The notes beneath the pieces are model-generated. The model was not told where the DNA came from, searched no databases, and worked only from the letters and a program-made list of their open reading frames with translations. Shown in pieces: positions 55,263 to 64,000 of a stretch of DNA of 64,000 nt. Each line of letters starts with the position of its first letter. Positions within the stretch are counted from its first letter, which is position 1. This DNA is from Nisaea acidiphila. GTDB lineage: Bacteria; Pseudomonadota; Alphaproteobacteria; Thalassobaculales; Thalassobaculaceae. The position numbers were made by a program, and so were the translations under genes. The stretch covers positions 3,652,501 to 3,716,500 of the forward strand of contig NZ_CP102480.1 of assembly GCF_024662015.1 (NCBI RefSeq), given 5' to 3'.

Positions 55263-55793
55263 ATGGTTGCGAAGAAAACCACCTCTGCCGCTGCCGCCGA
55301 CAAGATTGAAGAGACGGTCGCGGCTGGCAAGGAGACTGTCGAGGCCGCTGTGAAGGCGACTCAGGACGTGGCCCAGAAAAGCTACGATCAGGCGGTTGTG
55401 CTGATGAAGGAAAATGCCGAGAAGGCCCAGAAGGCTATCTATGGCGGCTACGACGAATACGCCACCCTCGGCAAGGCGAATTACGACGCCTACGTCACGG
55501 CGATGAATGTCTGGTCGAAGGGCTTCGAAGCCATCGGCAAAGAGCTTTACGCTTTCAGCCAGGACAGCGTCGAGACCTCTGTCGAAGCCGGCAAGAGCGC
55601 GATGGCCTGCAAGACCGTCAGCGACCTGCTGGAACTGCAGAACGACGTTTCCAAGAAGAACTATGACAAGACCATCGAAGAGCTCACCAAGATCTCCGAG
55701 ATGTCCGTCAAGACGGCCAACGAAGCAATGAAGCCGATCCAGGACAGCCTGACCGGCACCTTCGAGAAGCTGACCAAGCCGATCGCCGCCTGA
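55263..55793 (+). CDS. Phasin (PHB granule-associated protein)
   Basis: A 176-residue, almost fully helical protein without signal peptide, rich in Ala, Lys and Glu. The central YDEYATLGKANYDAYVTAMNVWSKGFEAIGKELYAFSQDSVE and SDLLELQNDVSKKNYD segments are those of the phasin_2 family. Phasins coat polyhydroxybutyrate granules and control their size. AAGGAGAG lies seven bases before the ATG at 55263. Promoter and two PhaR-like operators lie upstream and a terminator downstream, so it is a single-gene unit, probably derepressed when PhaR binds PHB. Confidence 0.9.
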   Translation: MVAKKTTSAAAADKIEETVAAGKETVEAAVKATQDVAQKSYDQAVVLMKENAEKAQKAIYGGYDEYATLGKANYDAYVTAMNVWSKGFEAIGKELYAFSQDSVETSVEAGKSAMACKTVSDLLELQNDVSKKNYDKTIEELTKISEMSVKTANEAMKPIQDSLTGTFEKLTKPIAA

Positions 55794-55822
55794 CCGGCTG
55801 CGACAATCGGTACCGAATGCAG

Positions 55823-55850
55823 GAGCCCGGCCGTTTCGGCCGGGCTCTTC
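55823..55850 (+). terminator. Intrinsic terminator of the phasin gene
   Basis: GAGCCCGGCC at 55823-55832 pairs perfectly with GGCCGGGCTC at 55838-55847 around GTTTC, then TTCGTATTT. Confidence 0.8.
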
Positions 55851-56064
55851 GTATTTGTGCGATACGGCAAGAATGCAATTCCGATGTGGATTTCAGCTTG
55901 CAACACCTTGTGCTCGACACGAAATGTCTGTCACCCTACCCGCAAGCGTCGACGGCCGCGCGAGCTATCCTGCGTAGGCTTTCCAGCGGCCCGAAGCGGC
56001 CTATTTAGCCTGTGCAGCATCCGGGCGCCGGTAAGGCGGATGCGGGACATCTACGGTTCTGAGA

Positions 56065-56391
56065 ATGAGTGACGACGACAAGAAAATCGGTGACGGCACC
56101 AATACCGGCGTAGTGGTCAAGGCACGGCCGAAAACCAAGAAGCCGGCGATGTATAAGGTCATCATGCTGAATGACGATTACACGCCAATGGAGTTTGTCG
56201 TTCACGTTCTGGAAAGATTCTTCTCCAAGAATAGGGAGGAGGCGACGACCATCATGCTGCATGTCCACCAGCGAGGTGTTGGGGTCTGCGGCATCTATAC
56301 CTACGAGGTCGCCGAAACGAAGGTAACGCAGGTGATGGACTTTGCCCGTCAGCACCAGCACCCGTTGCAATGCACTCTGGAAAAGGCTTGA
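56065..56391 (+). CDS. clpS: ATP-dependent Clp protease adaptor ClpS
   Basis: A 108-residue adaptor that binds N-degron substrates and hands them to ClpAP. After a flexible, charged N-terminus it shows [21 protein letters not shown] near residues 33-53, where NDDYTP with the following Met forms the N-end residue pocket, then [23 protein letters not shown]. It lies six bases upstream of clpA, the usual arrangement. Confidence 0.96.
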   Translation: MSDDDKKIGDGTNTGVVVKARPKTKKPAMYKVIMLNDDYTPMEFVVHVLERFFSKNREEATTIMLHVHQRGVGVCGIYTYEVAETKVTQVMDFARQHQHPLQCTLEKA

Positions 56392-56397
56392 TCAGAC

Positions 56398-58725
56398 ATG
56401 CTGTCGAAAAACCTCGAAGAAAGCCTGCACCGCGCACTCGACTTGGCGAACGAGCGCCAGCACGAATACGCGACGCTGGAGCATCTGCTTTACGCGTTGA
56501 CGTCGGATCAGGACGCCATCGCGGTCATGCGGGCCTGCGACGTCGATGTCGAGCGGCTGCGCAACGATCTCGCGGGCTATATCGACAATGACCTGATGAA
56601 CCTGATCCGGACGGAGGAGGAGGAGGCGAAACCCACCGCCGGTTTCCAGCGCGTCGTGCAGCGCGCCGTCATCCACGTACAATCATCCGGACGCGCCGAA
56701 GTGACCGGCGCCAACGTTCTGGTCGCGCTGTTTTCCGAGCGCGAGAGCCACGCCGTCTATTTCCTGCAGGAACAGGAAATGTCCCGCTTCGACGCGGTCA
56801 ATTACATCTCCCACGGTATCGCCAAGGTGCACGGCCAGTCCGAAACCCGACGGGTGGAAGGCGCGGACGAGGAAGCCAAGCAGGAGACCGTCAACAAGAG
56901 CGGCAACGAGGCGCTCGACGCCTATTGCGTCGACCTGAACAAGAAGGCGATGGCGGGCAAGATCGACCCGCTGATCGGCCGCGAGTTCGAGGTCGAGCGC
57001 ACGATCCAGATCCTCTGCCGCCGGACCAAGAACAACCCGCTCTATGTCGGCGATCCCGGCGTTGGCAAAACCGCGATCGCGGAAGGTCTCGCGCGCCGTA
57101 TCGTCGACGGTAACGTGCCGGAAGTTCTGGAGAACGCACAGATCTTCGCCCTCGACATGGGGGCGCTGCTGGCCGGCACCCGCTATCGCGGCGATTTCGA
57201 GGAGCGCTTGAAGGCCGTCGTCTCCGAGCTTGAGCGCAATCCCGATGCGGTTCTCTTTATTGACGAGATTCATACCGTGATCGGCGCCGGCGCCACCTCG
57301 GGCGGCGCGATGGATGCCTCGAACCTGCTGAAGCCGGCGCTGCAATCCGGTGCGCTGCGCTGCATCGGTTCGACCACCTACAAGGAATTCCGGACCCATT
57401 TCGAGAAGGACCGGGCGCTGGTACGCCGGTTCCAAAAGATCGACGTGAAGGAACCGTCGATCGAGGACAGCATCAAGATCCTGAAGGGCCTGAAGCCCTA
57501 TTACGAGGAGCATCACAAGGTCCGCTTCACCGCCGATGCGCTGAAGACGGCGGTGGAACTCTCGGCGAAATATATCGGCGACCGCAAACTTCCGGACAAA
57601 GCCATCGACGTGATCGACGAGGTCGGCGCGGCGCAGATGCTTGTGGCGCCGTCGAAGCGCCGCAAGACCATCGGCGTGAAGGAGGTCGAGGAGATCGTCG
57701 CCAAGATCGCCCGGATCCCACCGAAGAGCGTTTCCACCGACGACAAGACCGTCCTGAAAAACCTGGAACGGGATCTGAAGACCGTGGTGTTCGGGCAGGA
57801 CGACGCCATCGCATCGCTGGCGACGGCGATCAAGCTCTCCCGGGCCGGCCTGCGCGAGCCGGAGAAGCCGATCGGCAACTATCTGTTCTCCGGCCCGACC
57901 GGCGTCGGCAAGACCGAAGTCGCACGTCAACTTGCGAATGCGCTTGGCATCGAGCTGACCCGCTTCGACATGTCGGAATATATGGAGCGCCACAGCGTCT
58001 CCCGCCTGATCGGTGCGCCTCCGGGCTATGTCGGTTTCGACCAGGGCGGTCTTCTGACCGACGCGGTTGACCAGCATCCCCATTGCGTGCTGCTGCTGGA
58101 CGAGATCGAGAAGGCCCATCCGGACCTCTTCAATGTCCTGCTGCAGGTCATGGATCACGGCAAGCTGACGGACCATAACGGCAAGACCGTCGATTTCCGC
58201 AACGTCATCCTGATCATGACCACCAACGCCGGAGCGTCGGACCTCGCCAAGGAGGCGATCGGTTTCGGACGGACCCAGCGCGAGGGGGACGATACCGAGG
58301 CGATCAACAAGATGTTCACCCCGGAATTCCGCAACCGCCTGGATGCGATCATTCCGTTCGGCAACCTGACGCCGGAGATCATCGCCCGCGTGGTGGACAA
58401 GTTCATCATGCAGCTCGAGGTGCAACTCTCCGACCGCGGCGTCACGATCGAGCTCAGCGATGCGGCGCGGAACTGGCTCGGCGAGAAGGGCTACGACCGC
58501 CTCTATGGCGCACGTCCGCTTGCCCGCATGATCCAGGAGCATGTGAAGAAGCCGCTCGCGGAGGAATTGCTGTTCGGCAAGCTGACGAAGGGCGGTCTCG
58601 TGAGCGTCGACCTGAAGGACGGCAAACTGGTCTTCGCCTATCCGGACGAGGACGGGGGCAAGGGCTCCGGCGGTCCCGACGGCGGTTCGAAAAAGCGCGA
58701 GAAGAAAAAGCCGGAACTGGTCTGA
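56398..58725 (+). CDS. clpA: ATP-dependent Clp protease ATP-binding subunit ClpA
   Basis: A 775-residue AAA+ unfoldase. It has an N-domain ([26 protein letters not shown]), the first ATPase module with Walker [14 protein letters not shown] near 222 and [15 protein letters not shown], and the second with [14 protein letters not shown] near 500 and [13 protein letters not shown]. The ClpP-docking loop reads AIGFGR near 620. No ClpB-type M domain is present. It works with ClpS and ClpP in N-degron proteolysis; clpP is not in the window. Confidence 0.97.
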   Translation: MLSKNLEESLHRALDLANERQHEYATLEHLLYALTSDQDAIAVMRACDVDVERLRNDLAGYIDNDLMNLIRTEEEEAKPTAGFQRVVQRAVIHVQSSGRAEVTGANVLVALFSERESHAVYFLQEQEMSRFDAVNYISHGIAKVHGQSETRRVEGADEEAKQETVNKSGNEALDAYCVDLNKKAMAGKIDPLIGREFEVERTIQILCRRTKNNPLYVGDPGVGKTAIAEGLARRIVDGNVPEVLENAQIFALDMGALLAGTRYRGDFEERLKAVVSELERNPDAVLFIDEIHTVIGAGATSGGAMDASNLLKPALQSGALRCIGSTTYKEFRTHFEKDRALVRRFQKIDVKEPSIEDSIKILKGLKPYYEEHHKVRFTADALKTAVELSAKYIGDRKLPDKAIDVIDEVGAAQMLVAPSKRRKTIGVKEVEEIVAKIARIPPKSVSTDDKTVLKNLERDLKTVVFGQDDAIASLATAIKLSRAGLREPEKPIGNYLFSGPTGVGKTEVARQLANALGIELTRFDMSEYMERHSVSRLIGAPPGYVGFDQGGLLTDAVDQHPHCVLLLDEIEKAHPDLFNVLLQVMDHGKLTDHNGKTVDFRNVILIMTTNAGASDLAKEAIGFGRTQREGDDTEAINKMFTPEFRNRLDAIIPFGNLTPEIIARVVDKFIMQLEVQLSDRGVTIELSDAARNWLGEKGYDRLYGARPLARMIQEHVKKPLAEELLFGKLTKGGLVSVDLKDGKLVFAYPDEDGGKGSGGPDGGSKKREKKKPELV

Positions 58726-58770
58726 CCCGCGCGTCGGCTGGATCCGGACGAGACAAAACAGGCAAAAGAA

Positions 58771-58800
58771 AAGGCCCGTGCATCGCACGGGCCTTTTTCT
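58771..58800. terminator. Intrinsic terminator after clpA (bidirectional)
   Basis: GGCCCGTGC at 58773-58781 pairs with GCACGGGCC at 58785-58793 around ATC, followed by TTTTTCTT on the plus strand. An AAAAGAAAA run precedes it, so the minus-strand reading is also terminator-like and can serve the 62-residue gene. Confidence 0.85.
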
Positions 58801-58826
58801 TGTCAGGTAGCTGCTTGCTGCGGCGC

Positions 58827-59015
58827 TTAAGCGGCCTGCAGGAAGGAAGCGCTATCGTCGAGGACGGATTTCAGGGCGTCCGGATCGACGCGCCAAGCGC
58901 CGTTCACGTTGGCCGCGATGCTTTCGTGGCGATCGACGAGAACGCGCATTTCGGAATTGGTGAAGCCGTTCATTTCGGCAGCTTCGAGAAGAGTGAGGCA
59001 GAAACGGTCGCCCAT
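58827..59015 (-). CDS. Small hypothetical protein, possible PhaR-regulon member
   Basis: A 62-residue soluble protein (MGDRFCLTLLEAAEMNGFTN to DSASFLQAA). AGGGAG lies just before the ATG and a bidirectional terminator follows the stop. It reads like one compact helical domain, with RVLVDRHESIAANVNGAWRVDPDALKSVLDD in its centre. Its upstream region carries the same TGCGGTGCA motif as the phasin promoter, so a role in PHB metabolism or its control is possible. I do not recognise the family. Confidence 0.7.
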   Translation of the reverse strand: MGDRFCLTLLEAAEMNGFTNSEMRVLVDRHESIAANVNGAWRVDPDALKSVLDDSASFLQAA

Positions 59016-59111
59016 GGTTTGTACTCCCTAGTCATTTGATGAATGTCGCGGATGGCGCCTTGGGGCGGCCAATCTGCGTGTTTGCTGAAAAATATATTGA
59101 CCTATTCTCGG

Positions 59112-59127
59112 TTGCTGCGGTGCAAAA
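59112..59127. promoter_or_regulatory. PhaR-like site upstream of the 62-residue gene
   Basis: TTGC-TGCGGT-GCAA with the TGCGGTGCAA core identical to that at 55131. It lies 97 bases upstream of the small gene on the minus strand, and also 28 bases past the 3' end of the FemAB-like gene. Confidence 0.55.
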
Positions 59128-59154
59128 TTACCGAAGATCAGCCATGCGCTATGT

Positions 59155-60327
59155 TCAGGTCTCGTGACGGAACGGTGACTGATTTTCGAGCGCTTCCTTC
59201 TCATGCTCCATCTGCATCCGCTCCCGCCGGAGGAAATCGGCGACCGCATCGCGGAAGGACGGGGAGGGGATCAGGTGAGCGCTGTAAGTGAAGCGGGGAA
59301 GGTAGCCGCGCTGGATCTTGTGCTGCCCCTGGGCCCCGGCCTCGACCCATTTCAGGCCGCGCGCGATGGCGAAATCGATTGCCTGATAATAACAGAGTTC
59401 GAAATGCAGGAACTTGAAGTCGGCGATGCAGCCCCAGTTGCGGCCGAAGAGCGTGTCGTCGCCGATCAGATTGAGAGCGCCGGCGACGGGCGATCCGTCC
59501 AGTTCCGCGATCACCAGAAGGACCCGGTCCGCCATACGCTCGCCGAGTAGGTCGAAAAACTCGCGGGTCAGATAGGCCGAGCCCCATTTCCGGTCGCTGG
59601 TATCCATGTAGAAGCGGAAGAAGGCGTCCCAGTGCCGAGGCTCGATCTGGTCGCCGGTAAGCTGCCGGATGGTGAGGCCGGATTCCGCTGCCGCCTTGCG
59701 CTCCTTGCGGATCGCCTTGCGTTTGCGGGAGGAGAGCGCCCCCAGAAACGCGTCGAAATCGGCGTAGCCGTCGTTTTCCCAATGATACTGTAGCCCGACC
59801 CGCTGCAGGAAACCGGCCTCTCCGAGCGCTTGCCACTGAGCCTCGGGGAGAAAGTTCACATGGGTCGAGGAGACGTTGAAACGCCGGGTGATCTCGATCA
59901 GGCCGCCGATCAGGATATCGCGGACCGCGTCCTGCTCTGCGTCGGGATGGATCAGCAGGCGCGGACCCGTCACCGGGGTGAAGGGAACGGCGGAAAGCAG
60001 TTTCGGATAGTATTCGCCGCCCGCGCGCTCGTAGGCGTCGGCCCAGCCCCAGTCGAACACATACTCGCCCTGGGAATGGCCTTTCAGATAAAGCGGAACA
60101 ATGCCGGCGATCCGGTCGGTCTCGTCCGCGAAAACAAGATGCTGCGGCAGCCACCCGGTTTCGGCGCGTACCGAGCCGCTGTCTTCCAGTGCGGAGAGAA
60201 AGGCGTGGCTGAGAAACGGATTCTCGGGGCCCGCGCAGGCGTCCCAGTCCTCCGGCGCGATCTCGTGGATCGAGCGAAGGGCGGAAATCGCGGCCTGCGC
60301 CTCTGTCCTCTCTTCTCCGTCCGGCAA
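59155..60327 (-). CDS. FemAB/GNAT-like protein (peptidogalycan biosynthesis-type family)
   Basis: A 390-residue soluble protein of the FemAB_like family (PF04339). Landmarks are NPFLSHAFLSALEDSGSV near residue 36, YVFDWGWADAYERAGGEYYPKLLSAVPFTPVTGPRLL near 88-125, SSRKRKAIRKERK near 198, FYMDTSDRKWGSAYLTREFF near 240 and GRNWGC near 294. Two GNAT folds in tandem are expected, so an acyl- or aminoacyl-transfer is likely; substrate unknown. The start is a TTG at 60327 with GAGGTG ten bases upstream, since no ATG follows within the conserved region. Confidence 0.85.
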   Translation of the reverse strand: MPDGEERTEAQAAISALRSIHEIAPEDWDACAGPENPFLSHAFLSALEDSGSVRAETGWLPQHLVFADETDRIAGIVPLYLKGHSQGEYVFDWGWADAYERAGGEYYPKLLSAVPFTPVTGPRLLIHPDAEQDAVRDILIGGLIEITRRFNVSSTHVNFLPEAQWQALGEAGFLQRVGLQYHWENDGYADFDAFLGALSSRKRKAIRKERKAAAESGLTIRQLTGDQIEPRHWDAFFRFYMDTSDRKWGSAYLTREFFDLLGERMADRVLLVIAELDGSPVAGALNLIGDDTLFGRNWGCIADFKFLHFELCYYQAIDFAIARGLKWVEAGAQGQHKIQRGYLPRFTYSAHLIPSPSFRDAVADFLRRERMQMEHEKEALENQSPFRHET

Positions 60328-60401
60328 TTCCGGTCACCTCGCTGCGGCTGATCCTTGAAAGATTGTGCGCCGCAGCGAGCCGTCAAGCAAACGCGTCGCC
60401 G

Positions 60402-60869
60402 TCAGGCGAGTTCGATGACCGCCTCGACCTCGACCGCGACACCGAGGGGCAGGGAGCCCGCGCCGACGGCGAAGCGGGAATGCTTGCCCTTGTCGCCGAA
60501 CACTTCGACCATCAGGTCGGAGGCGCCGTTCACCACCATCGGATGCTGCGTGAAATCGTCGGTCGCGTTCACGAAGCCGCCGACCTTCACGACACGCGCA
60601 ACCTTGTCGAGATCGCCGCCGCAGGCCGCTTTCGCCTGGGCGATGATGTTGAGGGCGCAGATCCGCGCGATCTTCTGCGCCTCTTCCGCGGTCATGTCCT
60701 TACCGACCTTGCCGACGCCTTTCAACTCGCCGTTCCAGAACGGCACCTGGCCCGAGATGTAGAGCGTCTTGCCCGAAATCACATACGGCACGTAGTTGGC
60801 GGCGGGCGCGGCCGCGTTGGGCAGTTCGATGCCGAGTTCGGTAAGGCGTGCGTCGATAGCACCGGCCAT
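60402..60869 (-). CDS. RidA/YjgF-family protein
   Basis: A 155-residue member of the RidA superfamily, which clears reactive enamine/imine intermediates or acts in related deaminations. It shows YVPYVISGKTLYISGQVPFWNGEL near residue 30-53, then NIIAQAKAACGGDLDKVARVVKVGGFVN near 80 and SRFAVGAGSLPLGVAVEVEAVIEL at the C-terminus. The Arg of the classical RidA site (R105 in E. coli) is not clearly matched, so it may belong to a non-RidA subgroup. The ATG at 60869 has AGAGGAG upstream. Confidence 0.88.
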   Translation of the reverse strand: MAGAIDARLTELGIELPNAAAPAANYVPYVISGKTLYISGQVPFWNGELKGVGKVGKDMTAEEAQKIARICALNIIAQAKAACGGDLDKVARVVKVGGFVNATDDFTQHPMVVNGASDLMVEVFGDKGKHSRFAVGAGSLPLGVAVEVEAVIELA

Positions 60870-60966
60870 AAGGCGACTCCTCTGAATTCTGGAACGATCT
60901 TTTAGGAAAAGTCCGTCTGGACCGGCGCGAAGCATAGACAGTCGCGTCGAAGGTCGCTAACTTTTT

Positions 60967-61002
60967 TCGAAAAAGAGGGGTGCGTCAGTAGATGACGCAC
61001 CC
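60967..61002 (-). terminator. Intrinsic terminator of the 61-kb ncRNA
   Basis: On the minus strand GGGTGCGTCA (61002-60993) pairs perfectly with TGACGCACCC (60987-60978) around a five-base loop, then CTCTTTTTC. No protein-coding gene precedes it on that strand within 350 bases. Confidence 0.82.
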
Positions 61003-61189
61003 AGTCTCGGACGATAGAGGCTTCGTCCTTAGGAGCTTCACAGGGTAATCGGGGAGCGGGGATGGGAGAGAACCGCTCCCCCAGTCTTCCATCGCTTGGC
61101 GGGCGATGGAACTCTGGACCCACAGGATTGAAGCTCTGCCCCTACGGGTCCGCTAACTGGGGTGGAACCGTGCATATCAGGTTCCGTAA
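60968..61189 (-). ncRNA. Structured small RNA of unidentified family
   Basis: A unit of about 222 nt: a TATATA -10 element at 61202-61197 on the minus strand, then a highly structured stretch ending in a strong terminator. Visible stems (plus coordinates) are 61166-61171/61182-61187, 61116-61121/61148-61153, a nine-pair hairpin 61087-61095/61103-61111, a nine-pair hairpin 61051-61059/61073-61081 with a pyrimidine-rich loop CTCTCCC, and 61009-61014/61023-61028. Long-range pairing 61000-61005 with 61158-61163 could close a 160-nt core, as in 6S RNA, but this is not established. No tag-peptide frame or tRNA-like part argues for tmRNA. Protein frames here are unsupported. Confidence 0.7.
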
Positions 61190-61312
61190 CTCTATATATA
61201 GTAGTTGAGAGGGGCTGGAACCGCAATAAATATTTTTGCGGCTAATTTCGTAAAGTATTTGAAACACACGTAAATTAGTTAATCTCTATTAATGATTTTC
61301 TTTGCGGGACTG

Positions 61313-61339
61313 CCGGGACCGCAAGCAAGGCGGCCCCGG
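61313..61339. terminator. Hairpin downstream of the chemoreceptor gene
   Basis: CCGGGACCGC at 61313-61322 pairs with GCGGCCCCGG at 61330-61339 (one G-U pair) around seven bases, 14 bases after the chemoreceptor stop. No T-run follows, so it may act as a 3' end stabiliser or a weak terminator. Confidence 0.45.
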
Positions 61340-61352
61340 TGACCTACTATAT

Positions 61353-63044
61353 TTAGGCCTCGTTCAACCGTTTCACGAAGCCGTCGACTTCCGCGCGCAG
61401 CTCCGTCACCTGATTGCCCAGGCTGACGGTTACTTCCGAAAGATGGTTGGCCGACTGATTGGCCTGTTCGCCGGCCGCGCTGACACGCCCGATATTGTCC
61501 GTGACGGTGTCGGTGGCGCGGGCGACCTGTTCGACATTGCCGGAGATCTCACGCGTTGCGGAGGCCTGCTCCTCGACCGCCGCGGCAATGGCGGACGCGG
61601 TTTCGTCGATATTCTCGATCGTCCCGACGATCTTTCCGATGACCTCCGCGGCTTCTTTCGTGGCCTGTTGAATGGCGGAGATCTGCCCGGCGATCTCCTG
61701 GGTCGCATTGCCGGTCTGGTTGGCGAGCGACTTCACCTCGCTCGCCACCACGGCAAAGCCCTTCCCGGCCTCGCCTGCGCGCGCCGCCTCGATGGTGGCG
61801 TTGAGCGCCAGCAGGTTGGTCTGCTCTGCGATATCGTTGATCAGATTGAGGACCTCGCCGATCCGCTCCGCCGAGATTTGCAATCCTGCAACCTTGTCGT
61901 TCGCATCCTTGGCCTCTGTTGCGGCGGCTCGGGAAATCGAGGCGGACTGGTCGGCCTGGCGGCCGATTTCGGCAATTGAGTTCGTCAGTTCTTCCGTTGC
62001 CGCAGCCACGCTCTGGAGACTTTGGGAGGCATTGCCCGCAGCGTCGTTCGCTTCCCGCGCGCTATCCGCGGTTTCCGCGGCCGAGCCCTGCATATCGGAG
62101 GCGGAGTTCCGCACCGTTCCGGCCGAATTCTGCACTTCGCCGGCAACCCTGCCGACGGTGCTTTCGAGATTATGCGTGATTTCCTGAAGCATCTTCCGGC
62201 GGGCTTCCTCGGCGCGCTGCTCGTCTTCGGCCTTGCTGCGCTCAAGCTCCGCGACGCGTTCGGCATTTTCCTTGAAAACCTGGACGGCTTTGGCCATCGC
62301 GCCCACTTCGTCACCCCGTCCGATACCCGGGATCTCGACCGCGAGATCGTTCTCTGCGAGCGAGCCCATCGAATTGCGGAGTGCTTCCATCGGCTTGGTG
62401 ATGCTGCGGCTGATAAAGATGCCTGCTGCCAGCATTACGCCGATCACCAGAAAAGCGATCATGCCGGCGTGAATGATGAAATCCGTCATTTCGTCGTCGA
62501 TGCTGTCGATATAGACCCCGGTGCCAACGAACATGTTCCAGGGCTGGATCGCTTTGACATATGAAAGCTTCGCGACCGGCTGTTCTGAGCCCGGCTTCGG
62601 CCACATATAGGGAACCGTGCCGCCGTCCGGATTCGCTTTGGCAACGTCGATCATCGCCGCGAAAAGCTTGAAGCCGTTCGGATCCTCGAGCTCGATCAAG
62701 TTCTTTCCATCCAGCGCCGGCTTCACCGCGTGAGCGAAAACCACACCGTCGAGATCGACAGCGAACATGTACTCGTTGGCCCGGTATCTGAGACCGACGA
62801 CGGTTTCCTTCCAGAGCGCCATGGCCTCGTCGCGTGTCATTTCTCCGGCGGAGACCTTTTGCTCGAAATGCAGCGCCTGGGCGGCGCTGCTCTCGACGAT
62901 CGACCGCAATTCCCGCTCGTGCGTTTGCAGAATGCGGCCCCGTTCATTGGCGATCTCCTCGCCGATGAAGGCGGCGAACGCAATGACGGCGACGGCGATG
63001 ATGAGCCCGATTTTTCGGGCAATGGATAGACGATCAAGTCCCAT
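61353..63044 (-). CDS. Methyl-accepting chemotaxis protein with single-Cache sensor
   Basis: A 563-residue chemoreceptor. A first helix ([20 protein letters not shown]) and a second near residues 190-215 flank a periplasmic sCache_2-type domain containing [30 protein letters not shown] and [25 protein letters not shown] domain follows ([13 protein letters not shown]). The cytoplasmic hairpin tip is [40 protein letters not shown], in pieces the fully conserved CheA/CheW site. The ATG at 63044 has GGGGGA upstream. The ligand is probably a small organic acid (inference from Cache type). Confidence 0.93.
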   Translation of the reverse strand: MGLDRLSIARKIGLIIAVAVIAFAAFIGEEIANERGRILQTHERELRSIVESSAAQALHFEQKVSAGEMTRDEAMALWKETVVGLRYRANEYMFAVDLDGVVFAHAVKPALDGKNLIELEDPNGFKLFAAMIDVAKANPDGGTVPYMWPKPGSEQPVAKLSYVKAIQPWNMFVGTGVYIDSIDDEMTDFIIHAGMIAFLVIGVMLAAGIFISRSITKPMEALRNSMGSLAENDLAVEIPGIGRGDEVGAMAKAVQVFKENAERVAELERSKAEDEQRAEEARRKMLQEITHNLESTVGRVAGEVQNSAGTVRNSASDMQGSAAETADSAREANDAAGNASQSLQSVAAATEELTNSIAEIGRQADQSASISRAAATEAKDANDKVAGLQISAERIGEVLNLINDIAEQTNLLALNATIEAARAGEAGKGFAVVASEVKSLANQTGNATQEIAGQISAIQQATKEAAEVIGKIVGTIENIDETASAIAAAVEEQASATREISGNVEQVARATDTVTDNIGRVSAAGEQANQSANHLSEVTVSLGNQVTELRAEVDGFVKRLNEA

Positions 63045-63542
63045 GGTTTGGTCCCCCAACGTGAGATTGCAAAAGCCGAACTTCTCCCTTTAAACCTTAT
63101 TTAAGGTGCATTTATTTTATGAACCAATGATTAACTTCGCGCGCCAATAAATATGCAGAACAAAGGTGACGAAGACTTCGTGGTGTGTGATCGGTCAACC
63201 AATTTTGTATACAAAAATGGTTTTCGTTTTGGCGATCGTTGAATGTGTTGGGATTTTTGGCTAATTAGACAGATGGAATTATTGAGTGATGGGGAAGAAA
63301 AGAAAATGACATGTGCGAATACATAATATTATTAGGTGACTGCGACCGAATTCAGCGAATGGGAAAATAAGTTTTATATTCCTATTGTCGCATTTGGCGG
63401 GTTGCCCGGCCGAAGGGGCTGGCCGCAGAGGAAATTCATGATTGAATTTTGTGTGGTCTTCCGGTGACCGGGCGCCTGTTCGGGGGCGCCACCGCGACGA
63501 TGGCCGAAAGCTGTCAGTTATGCGTCGGCAAGATCCGGGCCC
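63045..63542. other. AT-rich intergenic region upstream of the chemoreceptor
   Basis: About 500 bases. The part from 63085 to 63390 is very AT-rich and lacks any supported gene; it must hold the chemoreceptor promoter. The GC-rich stretch at 63400-63440 can form a short GGCC...GGCC hairpin. A 64-residue plus-strand frame at 63449 is probably chance. Confidence 0.45.
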
Positions 63543-64000
63543 TCAGGCCATCAGAAGAGTCTGCAGTTCATAAAATCCATCGACGGAGGCGCGGTAATGA
63601 TCTTCGTCCGCGAAGCGGGACTCCGCGATGTCGCTCTCTATGACATCCTGCGACGTTCCGGAGATGCAAAGCCGCTGGTGAGCGCTGCGCGCGGCGCGAC
63701 CCCGGAGAAACCCCACCAGAGCCTCGCCGGGTTCGGGGGCTTGCCGCACGAAATCGAGAGATGGCGCGAAAGAGCGCTTACGGGTCAGTTCGATCATCTG
63801 ATCCGACTGCGCCGCAAGCCATACACTACGCTTGCGATTGACGCAGATGATCGGGAAGAGGGAGGCCAGTCCGGGGATGGCCGTGTTGGCGTAGGTCTCG
63901 CACTCCCAATAGCGCTGCGCCGTTCTGGCGAAATGAAAGAAATCCTCCACGGCCTTCATGCCGGATTTCTCAAGCGGCAGGATCTCGGTCTGTGGCTTCA
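63543..64000 (-). CDS. Hypothetical protein, probably cut off by the window end
   Basis: The reading frame is open from the window edge through KPQTEILPLEKSGMKAVEDFF to the stop at 63543 (at least 152 residues). An ATG at 63959 exists, but the sequence before it looks coding, so the true start is probably outside. The protein is soluble, with SLFPIICVNRKRSVWLAAQ and GTSQDVIESDIAESRF segments. I see no family that I can name with confidence; the ending resembles small PAS-like or sensory proteins of Rhodospirillales only loosely. Confidence 0.6.
   Translation of the reverse strand, partial: KPQTEILPLEKSGMKAVEDFFHFARTAQRYWECETYANTAIPGLASLFPIICVNRKRSVWLAAQSDQMIELTRKRSFAPSLDFVRQAPEPGEALVGFLRGRAARSAHQRLCISGTSQDVIESDIAESRFADEDHYRASVDGFYELQTLLMA

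Noticed and set aside
60968-61189. Reading the structured RNA as tmRNA or SRP RNA
   Set aside because: No tag-peptide frame or GGTTCGA-type T-arm, and no GGAAGCAGC SRP tetraloop region.

Overview
The window is high-GC chromosomal DNA from an alphaproteobacterium. I infer a Rhodospirillales-type marine or soil relative (Nisaea/Thalassobaculum-like), but the genus cannot be fixed by eye. Support comes from the murF-murE-ftsI-ftsL-rsmH-mraZ order, MipZ instead of MinCD, the uvrC-pgsA-(mobB-moeA)-moaD-moaE block, GTTC-N7-GTTC type SOS boxes, a PHB phasin and a typical class A RNase P RNA. No tRNA, rRNA, CRISPR array or transposase was seen.

Layout. 0-6.7 kb: division and cell wall cluster on the minus strand with translationally coupled genes and a TGGG-repeat array (probable MraZ sites) in its leader. 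6.73-7.12 kb: rnpB (minus) with a clear sigma-70 promoter. 7.3-9.8 kb: two tandem NTF2-like paralogues, a GNAT acetyltransferase and a nitrilase-family gene broken by an in-frame TAG next to the catalytic Glu. 9.8-14.0 kb: DMT transporter, lrgAB, and a qorB/HxlR divergent pair. 14.0-19.3 kb: molybdopterin genes, pgsA and uvrC (with SOS box). 19.6-24.3 kb: folate/pterin pair, Na+/Ca2+ exchanger and uvrB.

24.3-26.75 kb is a strikingly AT-rich island. It encodes an AvcD-like anti-phage dCTP deaminase (P-loop domain plus zinc deaminase) and a small DUF488-like partner, followed at once by a yefM-yoeB toxin-antitoxin pair with its operator. This is the best candidate for a little-described defence system. 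A second possible defence gene, a lower-GC HNH endonuclease, lies at 36.3 kb.

27.3-40.4 kb is mixed metabolism: SDR, isolated fliG, 2OG-Fe(II) oxygenase, DUF302, PAS, DapA-like, GST, class I aminotransferase, sugar epimerase, PuuE-like deacetylase and two secreted orphans. 40.4-45.6 kb: a TetR-controlled operon of an RND/MMPL transporter, a LolA-like periplasmic protein and an outer-membrane barrel, probably an envelope lipid or hydrophobic-compound exporter. 46.4-53.6 kb: mipZ, glyoxalase-like, GNAT, VWA and J-domain proteins, then galU-ugd-phosphomannomutase for UDP-sugar and exopolysaccharide precursors.

53.6-64 kb: a SPOR-tailed D,D-carboxypeptidase, a phasin with PhaR-like operators, clpS-clpA, a 62-residue protein whose upstream region carries the same PhaR-like motif, a FemAB-like protein, a RidA protein, an unidentified structured ncRNA with its own promoter and terminator, and a chemoreceptor. 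Genes at both window ends are cut off.
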